Source: Aquilaria yunnanensis (lineage: Eukaryota > Streptophyta > Magnoliopsida > Malvales > Thymelaeaceae). Taken from it: a stretch of 64,000 nt of DNA. Numbering within the stretch: the stretch's first letter is position 1; each line of letters begins with the position of its first letter. The position numbers were made by a program, and so were the translations under genes. Positions 47,604-60,112 of the stretch are shown here, one piece after another. The notes under the pieces were generated by a model, which saw nothing but the letters and a program-made list of their open reading frames with translations, did no database searches and was not told the DNA's origin. Where the stretch lies: positions 112,455,413 through 112,519,412 of the forward strand of contig CM077593.1 in the NCBI GenBank assembly GCA_039654915.1, in the 5' to 3' direction.

Positions 47604-49083
47604 GAGACATGAGAGCGTGCGCCATGGCGTACGTCCGCCAATAACGTAGTTATAACACTGTTAGTTTAGGTGCCCACTTCTAAGTTCAAGGTGTCTATTT
47701 TAGAGTGTCTACTACTAGGTTGGTAATGTATGCTTTAGATGTTTGAGTATCTCCTCCTTATCTTTGAGTGTCTACAAGTCATTTTTCAAGTGGTGGAAAT
47801 AAGATAGTATGATTATTCAAATTTTACATATAATTGAGAGATAGTCAATTTAATTTTACGGATATATAAGTTGAAGAATCATGTACAATTTTTATACGGT
47901 ATCATGTTTAAGGTGAAATAATTCACAATCTATGGTAGTTGAATGTCTACGTATGGTAAGGGAATGTCTTGTATGATTTGAGTGTATGTTCCAGGTTTGT
48001 ACGATGTATATGTGTACTATTGTGATATCAAATGTTAAATTATGGTGGTTAAATGTCTAGCATAATAGGTTGAGTGTCTAAACCTGATAAGGGAGTATCT
48101 TGTCTACATATTTGCGTCTTGTTTACATGTATATGAATTTGGATACATCTTAGATAGAGTTAGATACCATGTAAATGTAATTAGATATTCTATACATATA
48201 ATTAGACGTCTCATACATAGAAATTAGCATCGAATTACTAATTTTTATAATAAGTACAAAGGTGTCTAACTTCATTTTTTCTATGTTTGTGGTGTTTAGG
48301 TGTTTGATTTTAGTGATTGGATATTTAATATAATAGGTTGAGTGTCTAAATCTAGTAACATAATGTCTTGTTTACCTATTTGAGCGTTGATGTTCAAGTG
48401 TTTGATTGTAGTGTCCAATTGTTTGATTGTAGTAGTTGAATGTTTGGTGTTATAAGTTAAGTATCTAATCTACTTGATTATGGTATCCAAGTGTTCGATT
48501 GTGGCAGTTAAATATCTAGCATAATAGGTTGTGTGTCTGATATGATAGTTTGAATGTCTATATCTGGTTAGGTGATGTTCAAAACTAAATCTAGTAGTTG
48601 CCTAATTTTAGAGACAATTTGTATAAAAACCTATAGCAATATTAATGTCTACTATTAATATGGAATTGTCTAAAGTTGATATTAAATTGTTAGTTGTTAA
48701 AACTAAATCAATAACACTTTCCATCCCCAAAAAATTATATGTAAAAGTTGAAACCAAACATATTCCAAAAAAAAAAAAAACACACTTGTTTTATGCTTTT
48801 ATGCAAATTAGTTTTACATTTTTAAAATTTATTTCTTCTTCGTATTCTGGTGGTAGATGAGAATTGTTTCATGTTAAAAATAAATAAAACTAATTCATTT
48901 AGATTTCTTAATAATATAAAAAAAATAATTTTTACATAAAAATAGCCTATAAAGATATCATGATTATTTTCTAATTAAACGCATTTTTCAAAAAAAAAAA
49001 AAAAAGAAAAAACTGATTTGAAAACAAATTAAAAAGTAACAGAGTTATGCGTTCATACGCCAGGGCGGACGCGAGAACTCCCC
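47604..49083. mobile_element. Mutator-like non-autonomous element, 1480 bp, exact 9-bp target duplication
   Basis: CACACACCA flanks both sides (47595-47603 and 49084-49092). The intact paralogue at about 41013-41027 shows the single uninterrupted site. The termini pair as GCGTGCGCCATGGCGTACG and GCGTCCGCCCTGGCGTATG starting a few bases in. The interior (47690-48560) is built of loosely repeated words such as AGGTTGAGTGTCTAAA and GTTTGATTGTAGT and encodes nothing recognisable. Confidence 0.87.
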
Positions 49084-49180
49084 CACACACCATGACAGTG
49101 GCCTCTCTTGGTTACGTGGCACCAGGTGATTCATTTTCCTGACCATTTTCTTTAACAGTATTACCCTTGGTTATATATAG

Positions 49181-50992
49181 TGTTCACGAGGTTTTGATCA
49201 CCATATATTATTCCAGGGCTTAATTTGATAAATTTTATAATAAAATAAATAAAAAAATTTCACCTATAAATTCACATTAATTAATTAAAATTTTATTTTA
49301 TTTTAATTTTAAGTTGGGTTCTCATTATATTATATTCTTATCATTAAAATAATTAGTTATGATCAAAATATAATACAGTGAAACAAAAAATTGTGTGTGT
49401 TTTGAGTCTATACATATTTTTTTTTGTTATTAAAAAAATTTACTAAAATTTTTCATCTCCTATTAATTCAAACTCAAATTTTTTATATCAATAAAAAAAT
49501 TATCTAGAAAATTTTTTATTTTAAATTTAAGCAATTATTGACCAAATTATTTTAGTAAACTATAGACCTTAAAGTAAATCATTTATGCAGCAAAATTCAA
49601 TCGTCAATAATGAAAAAAATGACTGAAATATAAAACTATATTTAACTTATGTCATTTAATTAATGTTTTAGCTATTAAATTAATAAAAAGAAAAAGAAAA
49701 AAAATTGACTTAAGCCAAATCAATCAGAACCATAGTTAAAAGTATGCAAATTATAATGATTAAAGTTTTATTTCAGAAATCAATAATAAAGAAATATAGT
49801 AAAAAAAAGTTTGAGCCAAGATAAAAACTAAAAAAAAATTATATATTAAAGGTTTAATAATTGATTTAATAAAGTTAAAAAATGATTTAATGAAAAAATA
49901 AATAAATTATGGTGACTAATATCTTAGTTTAAAAGATAGGATATAGAAAACAACAAATTGGTGACCAAGATAGCAAATAGAAAAAAATCTAGTTCAATAT
50001 TTATTAAATTTGGGGACCAAAATGAAACACAGACAGAACATGGTAACTAACTTCAAAAAGAGTGAAAATTCAGGGATTGAAATAGAGTTTTAATGAAAAC
50101 AAAACATGAAACAGACTAAAGATGGGAAATCGTAACACATATTCTGAAAAAGGTTAGTGCCTCATGAAAGGGGGATCAAATTGGAAAAAAAAAGTTAATA
50201 GCATCCAAGAGAAGGAAAAAAAAAAGAGGCACCATTAATGTACAATGAAATTCACCATAGATTAATAGTACAAACACTGGTCTCTTCTAGAGGTAAGTAA
50301 AGTATGTGAAGACCGGTGTAATAATGCAATTCATTGATAGAACAATATAAAAAAAAAAAAGACATATTTTGATATTAAAAGAATTTAAGTATAGATAATT
50401 GTAAATACACATAATAGCTAAATGAAGATGTGTTTATATTAATCATTATAATTCCCCTACTTTTAGCTTGGTTCTGATTTTTGTTTTAATGCAACCCTAG
50501 TTTTTTTTTTGTTTTATAAATACAAATAGAGAAATAATTGACTTAATAAAGATAAAAAAAAATTTAATTAAAAAATAAATAAATTATGATCACCTATATC
50601 TTACTTTAGAAGATAATACATAAAATACAAAAAAAAAAAAGTTTCGGGATCAAAAGAGCAAATAGAAGATTTAATTAAATAGTTTTAAAATTTAGGGACC
50701 GAAACGTAACATGGATGTAAATTAGGGACTAAAATGGAAAACATAAAAAATTAGGGACTGAAACTGTATTTTTACCGAAATAAACGTGAAACAGACTTAA
50801 ACCCCAGAAAATTACAACATTGGCCCTCAAAAAGATGAGCGCCGTGCTAAAAGAGGATCAAATTAATAAAAGAGCAAATCGATTCCAAAAAAAAAAGAAA
50901 GAAAAAAAGGACAAACCACCCCCCCCCCCAAAGATGATGCACTATTCATCTACTGTAGGTAAACAGTAAAATTCATTCCTTCTTTAGGATAT
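49181..50992. mobile_element. Unclassified 1.8-kb insertion in the last intron of the kinase pseudogene
   Basis: The intact gene's second intron is 95 bp; here the same intron is split at GTTATATATAGT and resumes at ATAATATATACGAG. ATATAGT occurs at both junctions (about 49174-49180 and 50993-50999), a possible 7-bp duplication. No terminal inverted repeat or gene is seen. Inside, 49900-50190 and 50570-50880 are diverged direct repeats (blocks such as GGGACCAAAATGAAAC / GGGACCGAAACGTAAC), and the right part has homopolymer A and C runs. Confidence 0.6.
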
Positions 50993-51559
50993 AGTATAAT
51001 ATATACGAGTAATTCAAATGACAGAACGTGGATAAAAAGGAATTGTTTCTATAAAAGGTGATGTGTATAGCTTTGGGATTCTACTGATGGAAACATTTAC
51101 AAGAAAGAAACCGACGAATGAAGCCTTTAGCGGAGGAATGACGCTGAGGAAATGGGTGGAGAATTCAGTGTTGCGTGGAATACTGGACGCTGCTGACGTG
51201 AATTTGCTGAGAGAAGACGAGAGGCACTTCAATGCTAAAGCTGGGTGTGTATCATCTCTCATGAAGGACCAGTTGTGTTTGTGCTCCGCAGGATAAAAAC
51301 CAAGTTTATAAATGATACTCGGAGACGTTACCACGCTGTGACAAGGTGGCTCTAACACACATTCAGGGAGGGGAACCAAGTGGTGGATCTTCTGGCCAAA
51401 CAAGGGACGGCTCTACATGAGATAACACAAGTCTACAACAGCTGCCCTTCTTTTCAGCTTGGTGCTCTCTTTGATGATGTTAGAGCAACTCTGTATCTTT
51501 CTTTTGTACCTCTTCTGTTCTGGCTTTACAAACTCTGCTATATCTAGTTCTCTCGAGCT

Positions 51560-52110
51560 GAACCACACGATCAAGCATCTGCTACTTGCATCCCGGGCGT
51601 CGATGCATGGTGGAAAGGTCAAGGGCCCCTAAGGCTTGCAAAGAGTTGGTAAACAGGGGTATCTTGGATCATCATGAAACACCTCTTCCTCCTCCTGCTG
51701 CATCCCTCTTAACTTATCCACATAGTAGCCATGCGCTTCCGCAACCAAACGATGACAATGAGGTCGTCGTTAAAGAATCCAATTTTCATAGCCGTCGGTA
51801 GAGTTAAAGAATATGCCCTGGACCAGGGGCTCATCAATGTTCAATTCAACAGGAAACCTGAGAAAATGCCATCTATTTGGGGCAGAATCACCAATATCTA
51901 TCTCTTTCAGAACTCCAAGAGCCTCGCTTAACTTCCTCGCAACGGCTGAAGACATATAGTCTTGCGGAATGCCATGGGCTTTTATCCAGATAGAGGTGAA
52001 CCTCATACAGTGGTCTTCGAGACTGGCGTTGCCTCAGTCTTCTTGCAAGAATATTGGCTTCGTGCCTCTTTCTTTGTCTGTATCTTGCTGTTCGTTCCTC
52101 CTTCATGGCT
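51560..52110 (-). pseudogene. LINE ORF1 (DUF4283-type gag-like) fragment
   Basis: The minus strand at 52006-51770 reads MRFTSIWIKAHGIPQDYMSS, then LSEALGVLKEIDI, then WHFLRFPVELNIDEPL. This matches the pattern of the DUF4283/zf-CCHC_4 region of plant L1-type LINE ORF1 proteins and related retroelement proteins (WVRxHGLPxxY, then LGxVxExD, then FLRxRVxIDxxxPL). These proteins bind nucleic acid. The CCHC knuckle that should follow is not recognisable in 51770-51560, and the upstream part (to about 52110) is basic but short. No reverse transcriptase is attached. Confidence 0.65.
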
Positions 52111-52650
52111 TATAAAGAATCACAGAGAAGATCACCCTCACAAGAAATACACAGAATATGCAGGGACGCTATAATCCTACTGCATTCAAACCCCCCACTT
52201 TAGAGCCACGACTAGTCTCCTCGCAGTGGGAATAGTTGATGAGCATAGCCTGATATGATGGGCGACTCTGCAACTTAAAACAAATTAGGAATAACAATAT
52301 ACCAACAGGGACAAAGAGAACAGGAATTAAAAGCGATTAATCAGCAAGCAACACCTGAAAACAGAAAAAAAAAATGGGGAAAATAATCCCTTCGTAGAAT
52401 CCTTATCAGAATCGTTGAAAAGAAGTGTGCCCACGCTAATCCACTGATTGGCTAGATGAACACCTTATAAACCACCAAGAAACTGTAGATAACTATGAGA
52501 AACTAAGAGAAAGCTCCAATGGAGAAATCAGAGGGAAATAACAAATCAAAGACCCTTCCGAAGAGCAACCCAACCGCCAGATATCAAATGGATAGCCATG
52601 CAGACATCAAAATTTAATTGAGTTAAAAAATATATTAAACCCAATTTAAA
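52111..52650. other. No gene recognised
   Basis: This interval between the LINE fragment and the Tat-type LTR shows no coding or repeat signature that I can support. It may include the LINE's 5' leader, since the fragment's orientation puts its 5' side here. Confidence 0.35.
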
Positions 52651-53715
52651 TTATCTAGCACATTTCTAAATTGATACAGAAAATTTAAAATATTCATCAA
52701 ATTTTGGAAATTACAAGTTCAAGAGATTCAATTTTTTGGAGTACAAAAGCACGCAACCAGAAGTCTTGAATGAAAACTCATTTTGCTATATTAGCTAAAG
52801 TCTATTTTGGTAAATTAGGCCTCAAAGTCCAATATGACTAAAGTCCATCATTTAGCCCAAATATTCTAGAATATTCTAGAATGTTCCATTAATTATTCTT
52901 TTAAATTAAATAAATTGGATAATTAATGAGAGATAATTATCATATTTATTTTCTCTTAAGATAAATACATGATAATTGTCACATGTGGTTTTCTTGAACC
53001 AAACCACCTCATTTCTACACATATAAATAGGCTCCCAAGGCCAAGAGAAAAGAGAAAAAGAACAAAAAAATTGGAGAAGAAGCAAAACCAGGGAGAAGAA
53101 AAATCTCTTTACAAGAAGCTTTCTCCAGCCCTTCAAGCCGATTAAGCACAAATGCCTGATGAGAGAAGAAATCAAGTTCAAAGAAGATCAAATCTCAGTT
53201 TCGAGGCCAGATTTAAAGAACGTGGTGAGGAACGCAAAGAACGCTAGATGGTGCTTCATCAAGTTCAAGTTCAGATCCAGCGGAAACGGTGAGGAACGCG
53301 AAGAAAGCGGGACAGCGCTGTATTAAATTCAAATCCAGATCTAGCGAAAGCAGCAATGAACGTAAAGGATTCATTTTTGTGTTACGTCAAGTCAAACTCT
53401 AAGGACAATGGTAAGAAAGTGGTGGACATTGCCCGAAACCCCCAAGTTCAAGGGGTACAACATAAAATCTCAAACTAAAAAAAGCGGTAGGGACCTCAGT
53501 TCGTGTTCGTGCAGCACAAAATCCGAAGTCCGTATTTGTGAAAAAGCCATTCGTGTCTCCACCAAAAGCTCGAAGCATTAATCAGAGGATTGTGCACGAG
53601 AGAAGTACGCTAGAGAGTCGATCCCTCAAAATCTCTGTTCTAAATTTTAATATTGTAATTTGTGTTACAATTAATTTCAGGATGTAATTTTTTATACGCG
53701 AAATTTGTGCGTACA
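52650..53715 (+). repeat. 5' LTR of a Tat-lineage Ty3 retrotransposon (left end not fixed)
   Basis: The right end is clear: GTGCGTACA at 53707-53715, six bases before the primer site. Promoter-like features include a doubled palindrome ATATTCTAGAATATTCTAGA at 52861-52880 and a TATA-type CATATAAATAGG near 53019-53030. The start could not be set because the 3' LTR lies beyond the window; TG candidates exist between 52670 and 52770. Confidence 0.65.
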
Positions 53716-53721
53716 AATTTC

Positions 53722-53740
53722 TGGCGACTCCACTAGGGAC
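53722..53740 (+). other. Primer-binding site of the Tat-lineage element
   Basis: TGGCGACTCCACTAGGGAC, just inside the 5' LTR. This TGGCGACTC-type sequence is the usual primer site of plant Tat/Retand/Ogre-like elements, differing from the initiator-Met site of the element at 32677. Confidence 0.75.
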
Positions 53741-53799
53741 ATTCTCTACCTTCCATTTCTCACATCGAGGAAGCTTTGAAAAAACTCAAGTAAAGATCA

Positions 53800-55970
53800 T
53801 GGAAGCCCGAAGTGCTGCTTTCAACACCAAGAAATCTATGGCAAAGGAAAAGAAAGTCGCACCGGCCACTCGTGCAAAAGCTTGCGCTAGAGGATCTCAA
53901 TTGGCGTCTCCGCTAAAGCAATTTTCTCACAAAAGCAAGAAATAAGGAGTTGTTGTAGAGAAGCAAGAAGTTCAACTAACAAAAAGGAGATCCAATCCTT
54001 CAAGCCATTCCAACCACTCAAGTAGGAACAAGGAAGTGGAAGTTTCTGCCGAGAAGATAAGGACTTGCTCATCTTCTAAAACATCAATGAAAAAGGCTAC
54101 TACAAGTAAAAAATCTAAAACTAAATCTGTGACTTTCCCAAAGAAAAGGTGGGTAGATTACTCTTCATCTTCAGAGTCGAAGTTACCAACCTTGGCAGAA
54201 GATTCTGGAAATCCTGAGGATCGTCTTGAGCAAATGGCATTTTCCTTTGAAAGGTTGGGAACCAAACTTGAAGAGAAAGATGCCCAGATTGTGTTGTTGA
54301 TGAGTAAATTAGAAGCTCAACATTTTTCCAGGGAAGCAACTATAAGTGGCACTACGCAAGCTGTTGATCATATTGCTGAAAAGTGCAAGAACATGGAAAA
54401 ACAGCAAAAGCAAAGTCAATATGATTGTATGGTCCTGCAAAGTGCTTTGAATGACACAGCCCAAAGGTCTATGGCCTCATTGTCTGTGCAGCAACTGTAA
54501 CACATGATCATGGATACCATTCGAGCTCAATCTGGAGTGGCTCCACAATCATCCCTAGTGTATGCAAAGTCGTACTCAAGGAAGATTGATGAGCTAATGA
54601 TGCCATTAGGCTATCAACCACCAAAATTCCAATAATTTGATGGCAAGGGCAATCTGAAGCAACATGTGGCTCTCTTTATAGAAACCTACAACAATGCCAA
54701 GACCTATGGTGAAGCAATTTATACGATCATTGAAAGGGGCTGCCTTTGACTGGTACACAGATATTCTTGCTAGATCCATTGATGGATGGGACCAACTTGA
54801 AAAAAAGTTTTTGTCAGGCTTCTACAGCATGAGAAGGACGATCAGCCTCCCGAAGATGGTAGTGATCAAACAAAGGAAGGATGAGCCAGTGATAGAATAC
54901 ATAGAGCAATGGAGAGCCAACGTCCTCAATTGCAAGGAGCGAATAAGTGAAGCATCTTCAATCGATATGTGTTCACAAGGGAATACTCTATAGCTTGAAG
55001 GGAAATATGCCACACTCGTTCGAAGAACTCGTAACAAGGGCTCATGACTTAGAGATCTAGATTGCAAGGCATGAGAGCTATGTCCCAAGCAGTTCTTTTT
55101 AAAAGAGAGATGATAAAAAAGACAAGGAAGAAAAGGTTGTAAAGACAAAGAAAACTATGGCTACAGCTACTACTCCAACGAGGATCTCCAAAGGGAGCTC
55201 AGTCTTGATACTAAATTTATGAAGGGCCAACCAGATGTAAAGAAAAGATTGACACTCAAGGAACTTGAAGCAAAGCAATACCCATTTGCAGATTCGGATG
55301 TGCATGCAATCGTGGACCAGTTGCTAGAAAGGAACTTGATAGAACTGCCAAACCCAAAAAGACCAAAGGAGATTGGAAGAGTGGATGACCCTAAGTATTG
55401 CCGATTCCACCATATCGTTGGCCATCCTGTCGAGAAATGCTTTGTGTTGAAATATCTCATAGTCCGCATGGAAAAGGAAGGACATATCAAATTCTATGAT
55501 TTGGAGGAACCAATGTTGTTAAGATATGCTTTGAAGTGACTTCCCCAAAGATCATAGAAAAACTTGAGGATGAAGTCAAGATCTCGACTCAAGACTTTAC
55601 AAAAAAGGAAAATACACTTGAGGTACTCACATGTAGCCCAAAAGATGTTATCCTAGTGAAATTTAAGGTCGATGGCGAGGTAACAACTATTTATACATAC
55701 CCTAGGATGCCAAAATACTTTAAAGACTCAAATGCCCCAAGCTTCTATGAAGTCATGGTCGATGACTTAGATACATGGGAGTCTTCATCTGAGCTAGAAA
55801 ATGAGGTCGGTGATGGATGGTCAACGTTCATCAGTAAGAAAAAAAAAGCATGCTTGGACAAGAAGGGTAAACATCCTAAGTCCTTCAAAAGTGTTCAACC
55901 CGATGAGCTACCGAGCGGAAAAGCCAACTGGGTAGGAAGATTTAACAAGTTTCAGTTCATCAGATGAGCA
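53800..55970 (+). pseudogene. Ty3/Tat gag, degenerate
   Basis: Gag starts at the ATG at 53800 (MEARSAAFNTKKSMAKEKK), stops at about 53943, and continues in pieces: 54036-54500 (lysine/serine-rich, then a coiled-coil-like segment), 54694-54960 (retrotransposon gag capsid domain with SLKGAAFDWYTDIL, WDQLEKKFLSGFY and VIEYIEQWR), and 55219-55539 (knuckle-like CRFHHIVGHPVEKCFVLK, as in Tat-lineage gags). 55536-55967 is the spacer toward protease. Stops at about 54498 and 54991 and several frame changes make it non-functional. Gag would form the cytoplasmic particle that packages element RNA. Confidence 0.85.
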
Positions 55971-56160
55971 AGATGGTGAATGAACAATGGTGAGAGATCA
56001 ACGACGAAGAAGGAATCAACCACCATACTATCCTTTACTAAAAGCTCTAAAAAACAAAAAGCTGGAAGGGTTAAATAGATGTAACCTTACAAGAGTGTAT
56101 CCTTAAATGCCTAAGAAAGTTCAAAAACCACCATATCCAACAGATACAGAATCACCATAG

Positions 56161-57705
56161 GTGGTTAGGAGGTCTGTGACATTGCTTGACTATTTCCCAA
56201 AGTCATACTTTATAAAACATAATGTGAAGGTAAACACCACAGGCATTCACAGAGATAGCAAATTAAGTCGTAGCCAAAAGGGACCTGACAAAGTAAGCAT
56301 TAGAGATGAAGTTGATGTGGTAAAGGCTGACATCATCTCCAAACTCAAAGATCTCCCTATACCTATGACCATGAATGAGGTCTTCAAGCTACTGCAAGAT
56401 GTTCAACTAGCCTTGCTTCAACTGCTCATTGACCTCAGAGCTTATGAAGGAATGGTGTTTCACAAAAAAGGCAAATGATAAGCATGTCACCTGTATGGCT
56501 ACAATCACTTTCGATGATGAAGACTTATAGTTGGGCCATCGTCAGCATAATCGACCTCTTTATATGAGCGGATGTGTTCGCGAACACCGGATTGAGAGGA
56601 TTTTAATTGATGGTGGCTCTGCTGTGAATATCATGCATATTTGAACACTGAAGAAGGTCGGGCTATCCATAAAAGATCTTTCAAGTAGCAAGTTGACCAT
56701 CCAAGGTTTCAACCAAAAGGAGTAATACTTTGCAGGGAAAATTCAGCTTACAATGGAGATAGAAGAGTTGAAGTCCTCCGCTTTGTTCCATGTTATTAAT
56801 GCAAATACTTCTTATGACTTGCTGCTTGGGCATACTTGGATGCATGAAAATGGAGTTGTACCATCAACTTGGCACCAATGCTTCAAATATGTTGATAGTG
56901 ATGGAAGTATCAAACGTGTCGTGGCAGAAACTGCCCTTTTTGACATCGAGAAAACACATTTTGCTAATTCCAAGTTCTACCTGGAGGACTGCCAAGATAT
57001 GAAGCCCAAGGCTTTCTCCATAATGCTCCCTAAAGCAAAAAGCACCAAAGGGAACATCCCTGCCTCAACTAGCAAACCTCGTTTTTCTAAAGAAGATGCT
57101 AAAGTGCTAAAAGAAGGCTTGGTCCTATCAATTTCCTCGCTCTCTAAATTGGCTGTGTTTAATGAACCTGCAAAGAAAATGAAAAAATTTCAAAGCTTGA
57201 AAGCAAATGTATGGTTTGCTTCTAAGGTCGAGAAATTGTTTCAAAATGCAGGATATGGTAAGGGTGAACCCTAACAACTTGGTGATTTGGATGCAATCCT
57301 TGAAAAAAAATAACTTGGAGAAAAGTATGGTTTAGGATATCAACCATTTAAACTCGCAAAAAATGCGCCATGCAACTCGGTGATGATCCAGATTTATGAG
57401 TATGATGAAGACCAAGTAAAGTTGCAGGTTAACCAAGAGGAAAAAGAAACCTGTGAGAATGTTCGAGTCTCTGTATTTAAACGCTTAAGACCAAAAGCCC
57501 CTACCAATAATATACAAAGGACCTCAGTTTTTACACAGCTCGGGCCAAATGGAGCTCATCTAAAAGCACAAGCAAAGGCCAAGTGCCAAAGGCAAATGAG
57601 ATAAAGGCGTTGCCACCAAACATCTCACGAAGATGATGATCCTTAAGAGGAAGTAGCCTCCTGCAATAATGTCGCACTTGAAGGGCGAGATGCAGATGAG
57701 CCAAG
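56161..57705 (+). pseudogene. Ty3/Tat protease region, degenerate
   Basis: The frame at 56161-56478 (VTLLDYFPKSYF) is typical of the spacer before protease. 56540-56700 reads RILIDGGSAVNIMHI, an aspartic protease active-site motif with D changed context (DGGSAVN in place of the usual D-S/T-G-S/A), then a stop. 56753-57274 gives the protease C-terminal part (NTSYDLLLGHTWMHENGVVP) and the linker to reverse transcriptase. The linker continues in another frame to GRDADEPS, where a solo LTR interrupts it at 57706. Confidence 0.82.
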
Positions 57706-60112
57706 TGTCATGCCCAGCCTAGCTTCTGGCCCATTCGGGCCCAATTACTTAACCATGCAGCGGAATTTAAAAAAAAACATTTAATTCTTATCAAAACATA
57801 CGGGCTTGAACCCCAAGATATTACTAGTACTAGCTCATTAATGATTTTCTTAAAGGTTGATGTTGTGCTCTCGGAAACAAGCTAGTACTTATGTGGAACT
57901 TGTGTGTTCATTTCAAGCTTGTTATCAAACATAGCCAAGTATGTGCGTAGCAACCGAAACACCAAATCAAGCTTTAAAAACTTTGTTTAATATGCACATG
58001 TTTTTCATAATCAAGCATAGGCTTATAAACATACAATTATGCAATCCATCATCAACATTACTTAGGCCCAAAATGTTCATGAGCACCAAAAGTCCAACAA
58101 TCCATGTTCAAGCCATTAACACATAATATGGCCGAATGTTCTTAAAGTCCATTTTTAACACAAATTTGGTCATTTAGATAAGACCAATATCATATCACAT
58201 GTGCAAACATGGCAAACCACACAAAGAGCCAAAGAACACACTTTCCACCTTCGAGACTTTGTTCCTACAATCTAACCTCCAAGTCCTGCACATAAAGTCC
58301 ACGCTTATTAGCTTGTTACACAAGCAACCCATAACATTTAGATTACTTAGAATATTGAGCAAATACATATGTACACAAACCTTTATCAACAGAAAGAGTA
58401 TAAAATTCTCTTAACCTTAACGCCTTTCAAGTAAGCCTTTTTCCTAAAAAAAAAAAAAAACAGAAGGGCGGGTGAGTTATAAGCTTAGTAAGGATTCCGT
58501 ATAGCACATAGAGCCTAACATAGCCAAGAATAACATGGCAAAATATACTCCATGCTCCTGCAAAGAAAACACTAAGACAAAGAAAATACGGGATATATGC
58601 ATATAATAATAAACGGGGTCAACAAGCACAACTAAACATAGAAGTACACAAACACACACACCGCTTAACACCATGTTCCTATGAAGGGAAGAGCAAGCAT
58701 GAGCATATTTTCTTTAATTTCGGTTAACCATTTATTAGTCCGTATTAATCTGAGATCTCTTATGCTTGGGAATTGAGTTGGCCAGCCCAATTCCTAGTTG
58801 GAATGCTTGTACGGAGCTAGCTAGCATAGAGTTGCCTAAACAATAAAACATAGCCCTCTGTAGCACCTTAGGATCACATGACATTCTTTATCCATCACCT
58901 AAGGGCATTGAATACTCAAAGAGTATAAGAATCCTTACCACAAAACCCTTAGCAACTTTGTTGCCTGAAAGTTTTAGAAGCTTGTTTTTTTGCCTTTTCC
59001 TTGCTTGTCGTAGCTAGAACTTAATTTCTAGCTTGAGAACCTACAATGGCTGAATTATTAGCAAGTATATTCTTGCATTACCATAGCTCGAAAGCTTACA
59101 TATACCAAGAAAACTTGGTGGAACACACAATACCTCAACTAAATAAGGTATGGCCGAATCCTTTGGCTTGTTTTCCTTAGAGCTTCCGTTTGTCTTTTCT
59201 TGAATCCACCACTTGATTCCTAGCCTTGGAAGGCTTTAGAAGCTTATGTGCATCAAGAACACAAGCTTCAAATAAGAGAATGCCAAGAACAAGACTTGGC
59301 CGAAACTTCCCTTAGTTAATGGCTTCCAAAACATCTCCTTCTTTCAATCTTCTTCTTGATTATTTCTTGGGATGTTCTTAAGAGCTTATAGACACCAAGA
59401 ACACTTGGTAAAAGCTCAAGGATGCTCAAGAATGAGTTATGGCTGAATGGTATTTGGGAGAGAAGAGTTGGAAGAGCTTGAGAGCAAACTTAGAGAGGAT
59501 TGAAGAGATAGATGGGGAAGAGTGAAATGAATGAATTTGGGAGCTTAATGGGCATGTAATGGACAAATTTGGGAGGGGAGAATGAGTGTATCGTGTGCTT
59601 GGATGAGTGGGAGACAAGTGGGGGATAAATTGGAAGACTTGTGTGGGTGGTGGGGTGAGATAGTCAAAAGTGGGGATAAATTGGAAGACTTTGGTGAAAG
59701 TTGGTTGAATTTGTCAAAAGTGGTGGACAAGTAGGCGGAGGAAGGAATCCTAAGTGATGGTTGGATTAAAATAATTGGAAATGGAGAAAGGTGGCAACCA
59801 TGGCATCCAATGCCTTTGAAATTAGCTAATCCTCCCCTTAGTCCCTCGATTCCTTGTTTTTGGGCAATTGAGCCCAACAACCAAAAGTCCCTTTTTATCC
59901 AATTGAGTACCTCACATTAAATTTTCATCATTTTACTTGGCCTAGGCCAAGCTTAAATTCTAAGAGTATCCAACACTTATCATATTCCCCGGTCCCACTT
60001 AATTTAGTGTCTCTCAAACTCAATAAGCTTAATTCCCAATTTAGGAAAAATTATTAAGCCTTGAATCCTCATAGCCCAAGGCTTAATTACTTAGGATTTT
60101 GTGGGTATTACA
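57706..60112. mobile_element. Solo LTR, 2407 bp, inserted between protease and RT
   Basis: It starts TGTCATGCCCAGCC and ends GTGGGTATTACA. It is flanked by CCAAG (57701-57705) and CCGAG (60113-60117), a 5-bp duplication with one change. Removing it joins DEPS to MKEVVEETK in the host polyprotein frame. The ends resemble chromovirus (Tekay-like) LTRs. It has no internal genes; the many short frames at 57941-59880 have no family resemblance. It is younger than the host element. Confidence 0.88.

Larger units (their letters stand above)
42473..51345 (+). pseudogene. Second LRR receptor kinase copy, multiply disrupted
   Basis: This paralogue of the 36925 gene starts with its own ATG at 42473 and a recognisable signal peptide and LRRNT (CSWIGVSC). 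It loses exon-1 homology at about 42860, skipping four repeats. Exon 2 resumes at 43247 with a TAG at 43258. Further lesions are a 40-nt deletion near 44073, a frame change near 44515, a 1892-bp LTR at 44631, a stop (TAA) at 46683, a stop (TGA) just after the transmembrane helix at 47052, a deletion in the kinase hinge near 47362, DFR in place of DFG at 47554, a 1480-bp Mutator-like element at 47604, about 1.8 kb of extra DNA in the last intron, a stop (TAA) at 51033 in exon 3, and a deletion near 51262. It cannot encode a receptor. From about 43990 onward it is nearly identical to the intact gene, while before that it is clearly diverged. Confidence 0.93.

Noticed and set aside
57941..59880. 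Short open frames inside the 2.4-kb LTR
   Set aside because: No family resemblance, and they lie wholly in LTR sequence bounded by a target duplication.
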